A stretch of 64,000 nucleotides of DNA, taken from positions 1 to 64,000 of the forward strand of contig DUPQ01000051.1 in assembly GCA_012838235.1 (NCBI GenBank), read 5' to 3'. Each line of letters begins with the position of its first letter. Positions within the stretch are counted from its first letter, which is position 1. Source of the DNA: Clostridiaceae bacterium (GTDB lineage Bacteria > Bacillota > Clostridia > DUPQ01). The notes under the pieces are model-generated. The model was not told the origin of the DNA. It made no database searches and was given only the letters and a program-made list of their open reading frames with translations. Positions 10,458-22,465 of the stretch are shown here, one piece after another. The position numbers were made by a program, and so were the translations under genes.

Positions 10458-11876
10458 TTAATCTGTAAAACGTATCTCGGTTCTCGGTATAAAATATGAT
10501 GTCTGGTCATGTACATTGTTTATATCACCGTATTTATACAGATTAACTACATAGTATTCTCTATATTGATAAATTGAAGATATATTATACTCCAGAGGAA
10601 CCGATATCACACATCTTTTACCTGTAACTAAATCCAGAATTACCGCTTCATGATATATCGGATTGTTCTCTTGCGGGTAGGCATATCTTAAAAGCAGAAG
10701 ATTTGTGTTGGGAACGACGGTTATATTATCACACCTTTGATATTTCGAATCCTCGAATTTCCTTTTACTTCCGTCATTCAGATTAATAATCTCGGAGAAG
10801 ATATTTCTGTCTTTATCTAAAACCGAATTGAAAACATAGGGATAAATCATATTAAAGGAATTACTTCCGGCTTCTTCGTTATCAAATACGGTCCTGGCAG
10901 TAAGTTCAACAGTATCAATCTCAATTATTTTTCCGAAGCTTTGTAAATACGCATACCTGTTTTCTCTCCATTGCAGTACTCTTGTAAATGCCGGCGTATT
11001 CGGAACAGGTTTTTCTTCACCGGTAACGGTATCTTTTACCCATACATAACCTACTTCTTCCGTAGCTCTTTCAGTATAGAATAACATTTTTGTTCCGTCT
11101 CTGTTGAAGGAAGGTCTTATCGCCCACACTTTCAGATACTTAATTCCGTCTATCTCCCAAAAATTATCGTACATGGAATATCCCATTGTTTCGCTGAGAC
11201 AATATAGGTCCATTGTTTCCGCATCCAAATCCACCCAGAATAAAAAGCCGCCTTTCACCACAGCATATTTATTTGTCATCGGAATTCTTGTCAACTGTAA
11301 ATCAGTTCCATGAGAAAAAACCGGTTGTCTTCGACCGTCTTTTTCAATGTATGTATACTTGAATTCATAATCATACGGTCCTGCATAAATAACCAATGAA
11401 TCGGCATTTACAGGCTCTTCTCCGTCAACCGACAATACTTCATTGGGTAAACTTCCCGTTATTTCATGCGTTACGGGATCTCTTGAAGCCTGTAAGTTTT
11501 TAAAATCTTGGTTTGTAGGTTTCCTGACCAGATTGCCGTCAAGTGAGCGGAATACTCCCGGTAATGCAAATACGGGTAGGCTTTTACCGTTTACGAAAAT
11601 CATATTATCGATATATGTTCTTGAAGGTTTACCTGGTACTTCGGTACCGGTATTATCCGTTACAACTTCCTTCTGTGAGTCTGTTTGCTCTTCTTCGGTA
11701 ACTTCAAGATTAGGGGTACTTACCGTATCCGACTCAACGGGAACAACTGCGGTTTCCGTACCGGCCGTCTCTATCGGAATACTACTTTCTTTAACCTTTT
11801 CCTGACAACCTGTATAAGAAAATAACATGGACAACAGGATAAATAAAATAACGATAAATCTAAATATTTTTCTCAT
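10458..11876 (-). CDS. Uncharacterised lipoprotein, paralogue of its upstream neighbour
   Basis: Predicted surface lipoprotein of about 472 residues. The start is taken at ATG 11876 (MRKIFRFIVILF) because GGAG lies 7 bases upstream; a TTG 12 codons earlier lacks this. A hydrophobic signal ends in FSYTGC, a weak but plausible lipobox, followed by a Thr/Glu/Pro-rich linker of about 75 residues. The mature domain shares WVKDTVTG, PVPNT, RVLQWR, RYAYL and YPYVFN with the gene at 11909-13195, so the two arose by tandem duplication. Regularly spaced Tyr/Trp-rich strands suggest a beta-propeller-like fold, but I recognise no family. 32 bases follow the neighbour's stop. Confidence 0.8.
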   Translation of the reverse strand: MRKIFRFIVILFILLSMLFSYTGCQEKVKESSIPIETAGTETAVVPVESDTVSTPNLEVTEEEQTDSQKEVVTDNTGTEVPGKPSRTYIDNMIFVNGKSLPVFALPGVFRSLDGNLVRKPTNQDFKNLQASRDPVTHEITGSLPNEVLSVDGEEPVNADSLVIYAGPYDYEFKYTYIEKDGRRQPVFSHGTDLQLTRIPMTNKYAVVKGGFLFWVDLDAETMDLYCLSETMGYSMYDNFWEIDGIKYLKVWAIRPSFNRDGTKMLFYTERATEEVGYVWVKDTVTGEEKPVPNTPAFTRVLQWRENRYAYLQSFGKIIEIDTVELTARTVFDNEEAGSNSFNMIYPYVFNSVLDKDRNIFSEIINLNDGSKRKFEDSKYQRCDNITVVPNTNLLLLRYAYPQENNPIYHEAVILDLVTGKRCVISVPLEYNISSIYQYREYYVVNLYKYGDINNVHDQTSYFIPRTEIRFTD

Positions 11877-11908
11877 ATTCTTTCTCCGTTTATTATTTAT
11901 GAAACTAC

Positions 11909-13195
11909 TCAATCCGAATCTACCAATTCAATACCGGATATCGGTATGAAATATGCGGTCTGTATTATAATATCATCTTCCGGCTTATATATACTCAACA
12001 TTAAACAATCATTATGTTGCTTAAATGTTGAAACGGAATACTCATCGGGTACAGATATTATGCATATCTTACGTGTAGACAAATCCAAAACAACGGCTTC
12101 GCTATGCCATTTATTCTTGCTTACGGGATAAAGATATTTAAGAAGTAATAAATCAGAGCCGTTTACTCGTTCAATTTCCATGCACTTTGCATATTTGATA
12201 TCATCAAAATGATAAACTTCACCGTCATCATGTATGTCTATTATATGTGTTCCTCCGGGCATATCGGGAACAAAAACATAAGGATAAATGAAACCCAGTG
12301 TATCTTTAGAAAAAATCTTTGTGTCATGGATAACCTTTGAAGTTAAATTTACGGTATCAATTTCCTCGACTTTGCCGAATGGCGATGTTATATAGGCATA
12401 TCTGCCGTCTCTCCAACTTAAAACTCTGCTGTATCCTGTTGTGTTAGGTACCGGGTTCTCTTTTCCCGTTATTATATTTTTTACCCAGACTTTTCCTGTC
12501 TCTTTATCCGCTCTTCCCGAGTAAAATATCATAACCGTTCCATTGTCGTTAAAATACGGATTTGATGCCCATACATCATATTCCGACTTTAATTGTGAAT
12601 ATCCGTTTGTTTGAACATGACAATAGAAATCCAAAGACTCTCTATCGGGGTCTAATGAGAATAAGAAACCACCCTTTTCCACAAGGTATTTGTTTGAATT
12701 TGGAATTTTTATAAGATTCAAATAATCTGAATGGTTTGTCTGTATTATATACTTTTTCCCGTCTTTATTAATATACTCAAATTCCATTTCAAATATAACA
12801 CTAAAATTAACCCTTATACTACAGGTAAATGAATCTTTAATCAAAGTTATTTCTTCACTATCTAAGGAGAAAATAACGGAAGGCTGTTTTTTTACAGTTT
12901 CATCATCAGTTCTATCTATTTTTATATTCAGCTTTTCTATATCTTCTTCCGTCGCATATCTGATCAAAAAATCGTCCGATGTATAAAGTCCTTGAAAACA
13001 TTTACACTTGATGCTTCTTCCGTTCATTTTGATAATGCTGACTTTGTCGGTCTTAACAGGAATATATTCATAAGTATATTTTTCACTATCAGTAATGTAA
13101 TCGGTTTCATGTATGTTTTTTACACAACCGACAGAAACCGACAACAGTGCAAATATCAGCCATATCAGAATAGTGCTTGTTAAAAATTTTCTCAT
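11909..13195 (-). CDS. Uncharacterised lipoprotein, first of a tandem pair
   Basis: Predicted lipoprotein of 428 residues. Signal helix MRKFLTSTILIWLIFALLSV ends in SVGC (cysteine about residue 24), a good lipobox. Compared with the paralogue downstream it lacks the long Thr/Glu linker. The two share the order WVK-ITG, PVPNTT, RVLSWRDGRYAY, EEIDTVNLTSK, IYPYVF and an end of the form YFIP-I. It has its own promoter at 13213-13240, fused to the eno terminator, so the pair is transcribed separately from the glycolytic cluster. Function unknown; no enzyme motif seen. Confidence 0.8.
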   Translation of the reverse strand: MRKFLTSTILIWLIFALLSVSVGCVKNIHETDYITDSEKYTYEYIPVKTDKVSIIKMNGRSIKCKCFQGLYTSDDFLIRYATEEDIEKLNIKIDRTDDETVKKQPSVIFSLDSEEITLIKDSFTCSIRVNFSVIFEMEFEYINKDGKKYIIQTNHSDYLNLIKIPNSNKYLVEKGGFLFSLDPDRESLDFYCHVQTNGYSQLKSEYDVWASNPYFNDNGTVMIFYSGRADKETGKVWVKNIITGKENPVPNTTGYSRVLSWRDGRYAYITSPFGKVEEIDTVNLTSKVIHDTKIFSKDTLGFIYPYVFVPDMPGGTHIIDIHDDGEVYHFDDIKYAKCMEIERVNGSDLLLLKYLYPVSKNKWHSEAVVLDLSTRKICIISVPDEYSVSTFKQHNDCLMLSIYKPEDDIIIQTAYFIPISGIELVDSD

Positions 13196-13212
13196 AAAAT
13201 AACTCCGTATAT

Positions 13213-13240
13213 ATTATATCCGAAAATCAAAAAGGCACAA
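13213..13240 (-). promoter_or_regulatory. Promoter of the lipoprotein pair, overlapping the eno terminator
   Basis: Minus strand TTGTGC (13240-13235), 16-base spacer and TATAAT (13218-13213), about 18 bases before the lipoprotein start. The -35 sits within the terminator stem. Geometry and much of the sequence match 10353-10380. Confidence 0.55.
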
Positions 13241-13256
13241 ACTTAATCGTGCCTTT
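13230..13256 (-). terminator. Intrinsic terminator after eno
   Basis: Minus strand AAAGGCAC and GTGCCTTT arms (8 bp) with a 10-base loop, followed by a T-rich tract (TTGATTTT), 70 bases past the eno stop. Confidence 0.85.
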
Positions 13257-13325
13257 AATGATAATTGTTTATTCTCTTTTTTATCTTCACCGTTACATTC
13301 ATATATACTATAACGGCTTAATTTG

Positions 13326-15405
<2,080 letters not shown>

Positions 15406-15409
<4 letters not shown>

Positions 15410-16596
15410 TTGTCCTCCAATACATCAATACCCGGCAGTACTTTTCCTTCCAGGAATTCCAATGATGCACCGCCGCCGGTGGAAATATGTGTTACTTTAT
15501 CGGCATAACCTAAAATCTCTATTGCCGCTGCACTGTCTCCTCCTCCGATAATAGATACCGAACCGGAATCGGCAACCGCTTTTGCTATCTTTCTTGTTCC
15601 GTTGGCAAAATTTTCAAACTCGAAAACTCCCATAGGTCCGTTCCAGACAACCGTTTTAGCCTTAAGAATTTCCTTAGTGAATAACTTAACGGTTTTTTCA
15701 CCTATATCCATTCCCATCATATCAGCCGGTATGGCATTGAAATCCACTGTCTTTTTCATTGCATCATTCTTAAACTCGTCGGCTACAACAGTGTCAAGCG
15801 GTAAAAGAAGATTAACTTTTTTCTTCTTTGCTTTTGCAATGAGCTCATTGGCAAAATCCAGTTTGTCCAATTCGCAAATAGATGTTCCGATATCATGTCC
15901 CTGTGCCTTGAAGAATGTATATGCCATTCCGCCGCCTATAAGAATAGTATCGACTTTATCCAGAAGGCTCTCTATAACACCGATCTTATCGGAAACTTTG
16001 GCACCGCCTAAAATAGCAACAAAAGGTCTTGCCGGATGTGCTAAAGCTGCACCCATAATCTCAATCTCTTTTTTGATAAGGAAACCGCATACCGCAGGAA
16101 GGTAATCTGCTATACCTGCTGTTGATGAATGTGCTCTGTGAGCGGTTCCGAAAGCGTCATTTACAAAAATCTCGGCCATAGAAGCCAGTTTCTTGGAAAA
16201 TTCCTTATCATTCTGCTCTTCCTCTGCATGGAAACGTACATTTTCCAGCAACATTACATCTCCGTCCTTAAGTGCTGCCGCCTTTGCTTTCGCATCTTCA
16301 CCGATTACATCCTTAGCAAGTGTAACGGGTTTTCCCAATAACTCGGAAATCCTTGCGGCGATAGGTGCCAGGGAGTATTTGGGATTGAACTCTCCTTTAG
16401 GACGACCCAGATGCGATACCAGAATTGTTTTGGCACCGTGGTCGGAAAGATACTTTATTGTTTTCATTGCTTCACGGATTCGTTTGTCGTCGGTTATAAC
16501 GCCGTCTTTCAGGGGAACATTAAAATCCATTCTGGCTATAACCTTTTTACCGGAAACATTAATATCTTCTACTGTTTTCTTTTTTAATTCTGCCAT
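15406..16596 (-). CDS. pgk: Phosphoglycerate kinase
   Basis: Makes ATP and 3-phosphoglycerate from 1,3-bisphosphoglycerate; 396 residues. N-terminal [39 protein letters not shown] (substrate site), [12 protein letters not shown] and C-terminal [12 protein letters not shown] with [15 protein letters not shown] match the family throughout. Separated from gap by a hairpin with a T tract (16611-16637), so its dose relative to gap may be lowered by partial termination. Confidence 0.97.
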
Positions 16597-16610
16597 GATA
16601 GTCTCCTTTA

Positions 16611-16637
16611 TAAAAAAGACCCGTATTCACGGGCCTT
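16611..16637 (-). terminator. Terminator-like hairpin between gap and pgk
   Basis: Minus strand: a 9-bp stem with one mismatch (core GGCCCGT and ACGGGTC, loop GAAT) followed by a six-T run, inside the short gap-pgk intergenic space and just before the pgk SD (AAAGGAG). Likely partial terminator or processing site. Confidence 0.75.
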
Positions 16638-16648
16638 AGTTTGTTATT

Positions 16649-17662
<1,014 letters not shown>

Positions 17663-17703
17663 TTATTTTTCCTCCTAATTATAATCTATTAATTATCCAT
17701 ATC

Positions 17704-17732
17704 ATTTTATAATATTCCTCTGCCTTTTACAA
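17704..17732 (-). promoter_or_regulatory. Probable sigma-A promoter of gap
   Basis: Minus strand TTGTAA (17732-17727), 17-base spacer, TAAAAT (17709-17704), about 40 bases before the gap start and after the trmL stop. Confidence 0.55.
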
Positions 17733-17770
17733 TATGCAAAATGAGGTTTTACGACTAATTTGTTAAAATT

Positions 17771-18256
17771 TTAACTATTTTTCAGATTTCCATAAAGCTG
17801 CATCTGTGAAAAACCTCTCTGTCTGAGTATCTCATAAGTTACTATTGCAACACTGTTGGACAAATTCAACGACCTTATACTGTTATTCATGGGAATGCGT
17901 ATAGCGAATTCATAGTTATCTCTCAAGAGTTGCTCATCCAATCCTTTGGTTTCTTTTCCGAAAAGAATATAGCAATCATCGGGATAAATAACTTCGGTAT
18001 ATGTTTTTGCGGCTTTTGTAGATGCAAAAAACATATTGTCACGTTTATGCATTTCCAAAAACTCGTAAAGCGAATCGTAATAATAAATATCCACATCCTG
18101 CCAGTAATCCAGGCCTGCTCTTTTTAAGTGAGCATCGGATACATCAAAACCCAAAGGCTTAACAAGATGCAGCTTACTTCCCGTAGCTGCACAGGTTCTT
18201 GCAATGTTTCCGGTATTTTGCGGAATTTCCGGTTCCACCAAAACAATATTAATCAT
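17771..18256 (-). CDS. trmL: tRNA (cytidine(34)-2'-O)-methyltransferase TrmL
   Basis: SPOUT-family methyltransferase of 161 residues acting on the wobble base of certain leucine tRNAs. Visible motifs: NIVLVEPEIPQNTGNIARTC at the N-terminus, LFGKETKGLDEQLL and IRIPMNNSIRSLNLSNSVA forming the knotted AdoMet site. It starts directly after the DUF1858 stop and is the last gene of a run that begins with the broken methyltransferase at 22419. Confidence 0.93.
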   Translation of the reverse strand: MINIVLVEPEIPQNTGNIARTCAATGSKLHLVKPLGFDVSDAHLKRAGLDYWQDVDIYYYDSLYEFLEMHKRDNMFFASTKAAKTYTEVIYPDDCYILFGKETKGLDEQLLRDNYEFAIRIPMNNSIRSLNLSNSVAIVTYEILRQRGFSQMQLYGNLKNS

Positions 18257-18457
18257 TCAGTGAGAAAAATACTCGTTAAGCTTTTCAATAAGCAAGGCGG
18301 TATCCACACCGTGTGCTCTGGTTGCCTGTCCTAAGCTTTCTCCGCTTGCATGGGGACAACCTATACAATGCATTCCGAATTCAAAGAATATTTCGGCAGT
18401 GTTGGGATCCATTTTAAGAACTTCGATTATTTTAGTATTCTCGGTAATTTTTTTCAT
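18257..18457 (-). CDS. DUF1858 domain protein (hybrid-cluster-associated redox disulfide family)
   Basis: A 66-residue protein that is essentially one DUF1858 domain, with a CxxC pair in GMHCIGCPHASGE (about residues 30-40). The family is named for small proteins often found near hybrid-cluster proteins and is thought to be redox active; no hybrid-cluster gene is seen here. The start overlaps the icd stop by 4 bases and trmL follows without a gap, so it is part of the same transcript. Specific function unknown. Confidence 0.85.
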   Translation of the reverse strand: MKKITENTKIIEVLKMDPNTAEIFFEFGMHCIGCPHASGESLGQATRAHGVDTALLIEKLNEYFSH

Positions 18458-19665
18458 TTTACTTTCTCCTCTAATCTTTCTGCTATTTTATTAATAAAAT
18501 CTTCCGTATTCATAACAGTGTTTTTTTCACCTGTTACAAGATTTTGTAAATCTTTTGTAATATATCCTTGTTCTATCGACTCAATACAGGATGCCTCTAA
18601 ATTGTCTGCAAAAGTTACCAGTCTGTCCGAGTTGTCCAACTCTCCCCTTTTTCTTAATGCGCCTGTCCAGGCAAATATTGTGGCAATGGGATTTGTAGAT
18701 GTCTTTTCACCTTTCAGATGTCTGTAATAGTGTCTTGTTACCGTACCGTGAGCCGCCTCATACTCATATTCTCCTTGAGGTGATACCAATACCGATGTCA
18801 TCATGGCAAGCGAGCCGAATGCGGATGAAACCATATCGCTCATTACATCGCCGTCATAATTCTTCAATGCCCATATAAAGCCGCCTTCCGAGCGTACCAC
18901 TCTGGCAACGGCATCATCAATAAGGGTATAGAAATATTCGATACCGGCTTTCTTAAATCTGTCTGCATATTCCTTTTCATATATATCGGCAAATATATCT
19001 TTAAAATGATGATCATATTGCTTGGAAATGGTATCTTTAGCGGAAAACCATAAATCCATATTTCTGTCCAGTGCAAAGTTAAAACAGGATCTGGCGAAAG
19101 ATTCAATGGATTTATCTTTATTATGCATAATCTGAACTATGCCTTCGGAATCGAAGTCAAAACCTTGTATATCTTCCGTTTTACCATCTTTAAAAACAAA
19201 TTCCGCTTTAAGTTTACCTGCCGACGTAACTCTGTATTCTTTAGCCGAATAAACATCACCGTATGCATGTCTGGCAATTATTATGGATTTCTTCCATGTA
19301 GAAACCGTAGGAGCGATGTTCTTAACAAGAATAGGCTCTCTGAAAACCGTTCCGTCAAGTATTCCTCTTATTGTCGCGTTAGGACTTTTCCACATACTTT
19401 TAAGATTATATTCGCCCATTCTTTGTGCATTGGGTGTAATTGTTGCACATTTAACGCCTACTTTATGCTTTTTAATTGCATACGCGCATTGCACTGTAAC
19501 CGAGTCATCGGTTACGTTTCTGTTAACCAGTCCCAGATCGTAATATTCGGTATTAAGGTCTATATACGGTAAAAGTAACTTATCTTTTATCATTGACCAG
19601 ATAATCCTGGTCATTTCATCTCCGTCTATTTCTACAATGGGTTTCGGCATCTTTATTTTTTCCAT
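18454..19665 (-). CDS. icd: NADP-dependent isocitrate dehydrogenase (eukaryote-like type)
   Basis: Oxidative decarboxylation of isocitrate to 2-oxoglutarate; 403 residues, homodimer type. KPIVEIDGDEMTRIIW at the N-terminus, CATITPNAQRMGEYNLK, SPNATIRGILDGTVFREP (substrate serine and arginines), IDDAVARVVRS and EAAHGTVTRHYYRHL are characteristic of the type found in eukaryotes and many Clostridia. Lies 1 base after the fumarase beta stop (transcription order fumarase, then icd), so two TCA steps are co-expressed, likely for 2-oxoglutarate and glutamate synthesis. Confidence 0.95.
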   Translation of the reverse strand: MEKIKMPKPIVEIDGDEMTRIIWSMIKDKLLLPYIDLNTEYYDLGLVNRNVTDDSVTVQCAYAIKKHKVGVKCATITPNAQRMGEYNLKSMWKSPNATIRGILDGTVFREPILVKNIAPTVSTWKKSIIIARHAYGDVYSAKEYRVTSAGKLKAEFVFKDGKTEDIQGFDFDSEGIVQIMHNKDKSIESFARSCFNFALDRNMDLWFSAKDTISKQYDHHFKDIFADIYEKEYADRFKKAGIEYFYTLIDDAVARVVRSEGGFIWALKNYDGDVMSDMVSSAFGSLAMMTSVLVSPQGEYEYEAAHGTVTRHYYRHLKGEKTSTNPIATIFAWTGALRKRGELDNSDRLVTFADNLEASCIESIEQGYITKDLQNLVTGEKNTVMNTEDFINKIAERLEEKVK

Positions 19666-19666
19666 A

Positions 19667-20182
19667 TTATCCGTCTCTTTCGTAAATCGATTCTCCTTCG
19701 CAGTTTATTATAACAACAGCGGGGAAATTTTCAACATAGATTTCTCTCAGAGCTTCCGTACCTAAAGATTCATAAGCAATAATTCTTTGTTTCTTTATGC
19801 ACTTGGATAGTTTTGCACCCAGACCGCCTATAGCTCCGAAGTATACGCATCTGTTTTGCTTTATGCTTTCAACAACCGCATCACTTACTTTACCTTTGCC
19901 TATAAATGCTCTTATTCCGTTTTCGAACATATACGGCATATATTCATTCATCCGATAACTGGATGTGGGACCTGCCGAACCGATAACTTCATTATTCTTT
20001 GCTTCCGACGGTCCGCAATGATAAATACATTGTCCCGCAGCATCAAAAGGTATTCCTTCCATATACATTCTTTTATGAGCCTGATCTCTGGCAATATACA
20101 TATATCCGGTTATAAGAACCTTATCGAAAGGTTTTAATTTACACAGTATTTCATCATTAAAAGGTGTATGTATTTTTATCAT
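19667..20182 (-). CDS. fumB: Class I fumarate hydratase, beta (C-terminal) subunit
   Basis: Beta subunit of the oxygen-sensitive two-subunit fumarase/tartrate dehydratase family. Start ATG 20182 (MIKIHTPFNDEIL) overlaps the alpha stop as ATGA; an ATG 11 codons upstream lies inside the alpha gene and lacks family similarity. Visible: KVLITGYMYIARDQAHKR, GPTSSYRMNEYMPYMFE (substrate loop) and FGAIGGLGAKLSKCIK. 171 residues. Tartrate dehydratase activity cannot be excluded, but the icd neighbour favours fumarase. Confidence 0.9.
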   Translation of the reverse strand: MIKIHTPFNDEILCKLKPFDKVLITGYMYIARDQAHKRMYMEGIPFDAAGQCIYHCGPSEAKNNEVIGSAGPTSSYRMNEYMPYMFENGIRAFIGKGKVSDAVVESIKQNRCVYFGAIGGLGAKLSKCIKKQRIIAYESLGTEALREIYVENFPAVVIINCEGESIYERDG

Positions 20183-21021
20183 AATATTATTTCTCTGTGT
20201 CTTAAAGCATGACACTGTATTGTAACGGCAACAGGTAATCCTGCAATATGAGTCGGATAAGCCAAAATTGCGACCGAAAGAGCGGTGGTCTTTCCGTCAT
20301 ATCCCGCAGGCCCTATATTTGATTTATTTAATTTATCCAGAATTCTCTCTTCCATATCGGAATATACGGGATTGATATTGCTCTCGTTTAACGGTCTTAA
20401 CAGCGCTTTCTTGGACAGTACACAGGCATAATCCATTGTACCGGCTATACCGATACCTATGAATAAGGGCGGACAGGCGTTGTATGATCTGTTGCATATT
20501 TCATCGGATATAATGTCTACAACTTCATTTTGTGAAAGTGAAGGATTAAGCATTTTTACAAAACTCATGTTCTCGCTTCCGAAACCTTTCAACATAAGGT
20601 TAATCTTTAACTTATCACCTTCTGTCTGTTTGATATAGACAATTGCAGGAGTATTATCTTTTGTGTTAATTCTCTCAAATGGATCCTTTACAACCGACTT
20701 CCTGAGCACCCCTTCTTCATAGCCTTTCTTTATCCCTTTGTTAATCAAATCTTCTACAGGCTCTTCAAGTTGCACTTTAATGCCCATTTCCACGAAAGAT
20801 ATAACCATACCGGTATCCTGGCAAAGAGGAATACAGTCTCTTTCTGCAATATCTGCATTATCCAGCAGTTCACTCAAGACATATTTTGCGGTCTCATTAT
20901 CTTCATTCAAAAGAGATGATTCAATGGCATTATATGCCTGTTTATCCAATATACAGGCAGCTTCAATACATGCTCTTGCAACCGAGTCGATTATTATATC
21001 GGAATTAATCTTCCTGGTCAT
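20179..21021 (-). CDS. fumA: Class I fumarate hydratase, alpha (N-terminal) subunit
   Basis: Catalytic [4Fe-4S] subunit of 280 residues. Candidate cluster cysteines are in IPLCQDTGMV, YNACPPLFIGIG and MDYACVLSKKALLRPL, and the C-terminus has GPAGYDGKTTALSV. Together with the beta subunit it interconverts fumarate and malate. The start lies inside the HU gene (17-base overlap) and the stop overlaps the beta start, so HU-fumA-fumB are tightly coupled. Confidence 0.92.
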   Translation of the reverse strand: MTRKINSDIIIDSVARACIEAACILDKQAYNAIESSLLNEDNETAKYVLSELLDNADIAERDCIPLCQDTGMVISFVEMGIKVQLEEPVEDLINKGIKKGYEEGVLRKSVVKDPFERINTKDNTPAIVYIKQTEGDKLKINLMLKGFGSENMSFVKMLNPSLSQNEVVDIISDEICNRSYNACPPLFIGIGIAGTMDYACVLSKKALLRPLNESNINPVYSDMEERILDKLNKSNIGPAGYDGKTTALSVAILAYPTHIAGLPVAVTIQCHALRHREIIL

Positions 21022-21289
21022 TCAAATAATCCTTCATCGATTTGGAAACTCTGAGTTTTAATTCCAGTATATCGGGAATTTCAATAACTTCTTCAGATCC
21101 TATCGCCTTAACTTCCCTGCCTTTTCTCTTTTTTACAAGAAAGGTACCGAAATCTTTTATACATACTTTTCCTTCGTCTTTTAATGCTTGCCTGATGATT
21201 TCGAACAATGTGTTAATAATCTCATCACTTTGAACCTTTGTGATATTTCTTTCCTGTGCCAATCTGATTGATAATTCATTTCTGTTCAT
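21005..21289 (-). CDS. HU/IHF family DNA-binding protein
   Basis: Small basic histone-like protein that bends DNA. About 94 residues: MNRNELSIRLAQERNITK helix pair, IKDFGTFLVKKRKGRE beta arm, then a short C-terminal helix. The start is set at the second of two adjacent ATGs (21289), 6 bases after GGGGG; the first ATG (21292) would be only 3 bases away. The SD is formed directly after the final stop of the broken methyltransferase. It is unusual to find HU in front of fumarase genes; this copy may be an accessory HU. Confidence 0.88.
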   Translation of the reverse strand: MNRNELSIRLAQERNITKVQSDEIINTLFEIIRQALKDEGKVCIKDFGTFLVKKRKGREVKAIGSEEVIEIPDILELKLRVSKSMKDYLNDQED

Positions 21290-21303
21290 CATGTTCCCCC
21301 AAA

Positions 21304-22419
21304 CTATTTTGTTCCGAAATATTGATATAAATTGCAAATTATTTTTCCGTTGTATAGTTTTCTTCTTTTATCCGCTTTTTTACCGTATGCATCCTCAAAT
21401 ATCTTTTCAGGTGCAAGTATATATATACTCCAATTATTGAATTCTTCGAATTTTTTACCCATATCCGAATATATCATCTTTGCTGTGCTTTCATCTTCCA
21501 GTCGCTCACCGTAAGGAGGATTACAGATTATAACACCTTTTTCCTATGGAACGGTAATATCCTTAAAATCCCTTACGGAAAAGTTAATAACATCCGAAAC
21601 CTTTGCTTTACGAGCATTATGTCTTGCAGCAGCTATTACGGAACTATCTATATCCGAACCATATAGTCTAACTTTATTATCTTCTTTAATCACGGACTTG
21701 TAAAACTGACGTACTTTACTCCATTCGTTATTGCTAAAAACAGGCCATCTTTCCGAAACAAAGTCTCTGTATAATCCGGGAGCAATATTTTTTAATATCA
21801 TAGCCGCCTCAATAAGTATTGTTCCTGTTCCGCAAAAAGGATCGATTAGTATTCTGTTTTTATTCCAGTAAGAGAGTTGAACAATGGCACTTGCCAATGT
21901 TTCTTTTAACGGAGCTTCCCCTCCTCTTTTTCTGTATCCTCGTTTATATAGGGAACTTCCGGATGTATCCAGATAAATCCTTACATTATCTTTCATTATG
22001 AACACATTTACCGGATATCTTGCACCGGTTTCAGGGAAAGTATCTATTTTGTAATATTTACCCAAGGATTTTATAATTGCCTTTTTTACTATCGATTGAC
22101 AATTAGGTATGCTTTTCAGTACCGATGATACCGAGGAAACATTAACAACAATCGCTCCGTACCTGTCAATGTATTTATGAAACGGTATTCTCTCGGTATT
22201 ATCGAATAATTGATCAAAAGTAACGGCATTGAATACAGCCAATTCTATATATATCCTTTCTGCTGTACGCAAATTGATATTGGCTTTTGCAATACCTTCT
22301 AAATCGGAACTAAAATTGACTCGTCCGTTCTCCGCCGCAATATTCTCAAACTCCATTTTCTTTAATTCTGCAGATAACACCGATTCAAGACCGAAACTGC
22401 AAGTGGCCGTACAATTCAT
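21304..22419 (-). pseudogene. Class I SAM-dependent RNA methyltransferase (RlmL/YpsC-like) split by in-frame TAG
   Basis: Family of THUMP-containing 23S rRNA m2G methyltransferases. The first 291 codons encode the THUMP region, the SAM site DPFCGTGTILIEAA (about 193-206) and YGSDIDSSVI, ending DFKDITVP. A TAG at 21544-21546 follows, and the same frame continues for 79 codons, starting EKGVIICNPPYGERL and ending YQYFGTK before TAG at 21304-21306. Total would be 371 residues, normal for the family. The lost part holds the catalytic NPPY motif, so the 291-residue product should be inactive. Other genes here end in TAG (nagB, rimP, DUF2284), so recoding is not favoured. Confidence 0.85.
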
Positions 22420-22465
22420 ACTTAATCCTTAACCATTAATTGATACAATTTCTACGCTTACGTAT

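Noticed and set aside
21304-22419. TAG recoded as a sense codon in this genome
   Set aside because: nagB, rimP and the DUF2284 gene end at family-typical C-termini in TAG; readthrough would run into intergenic or next-gene sequence. A single nonsense change is simpler.
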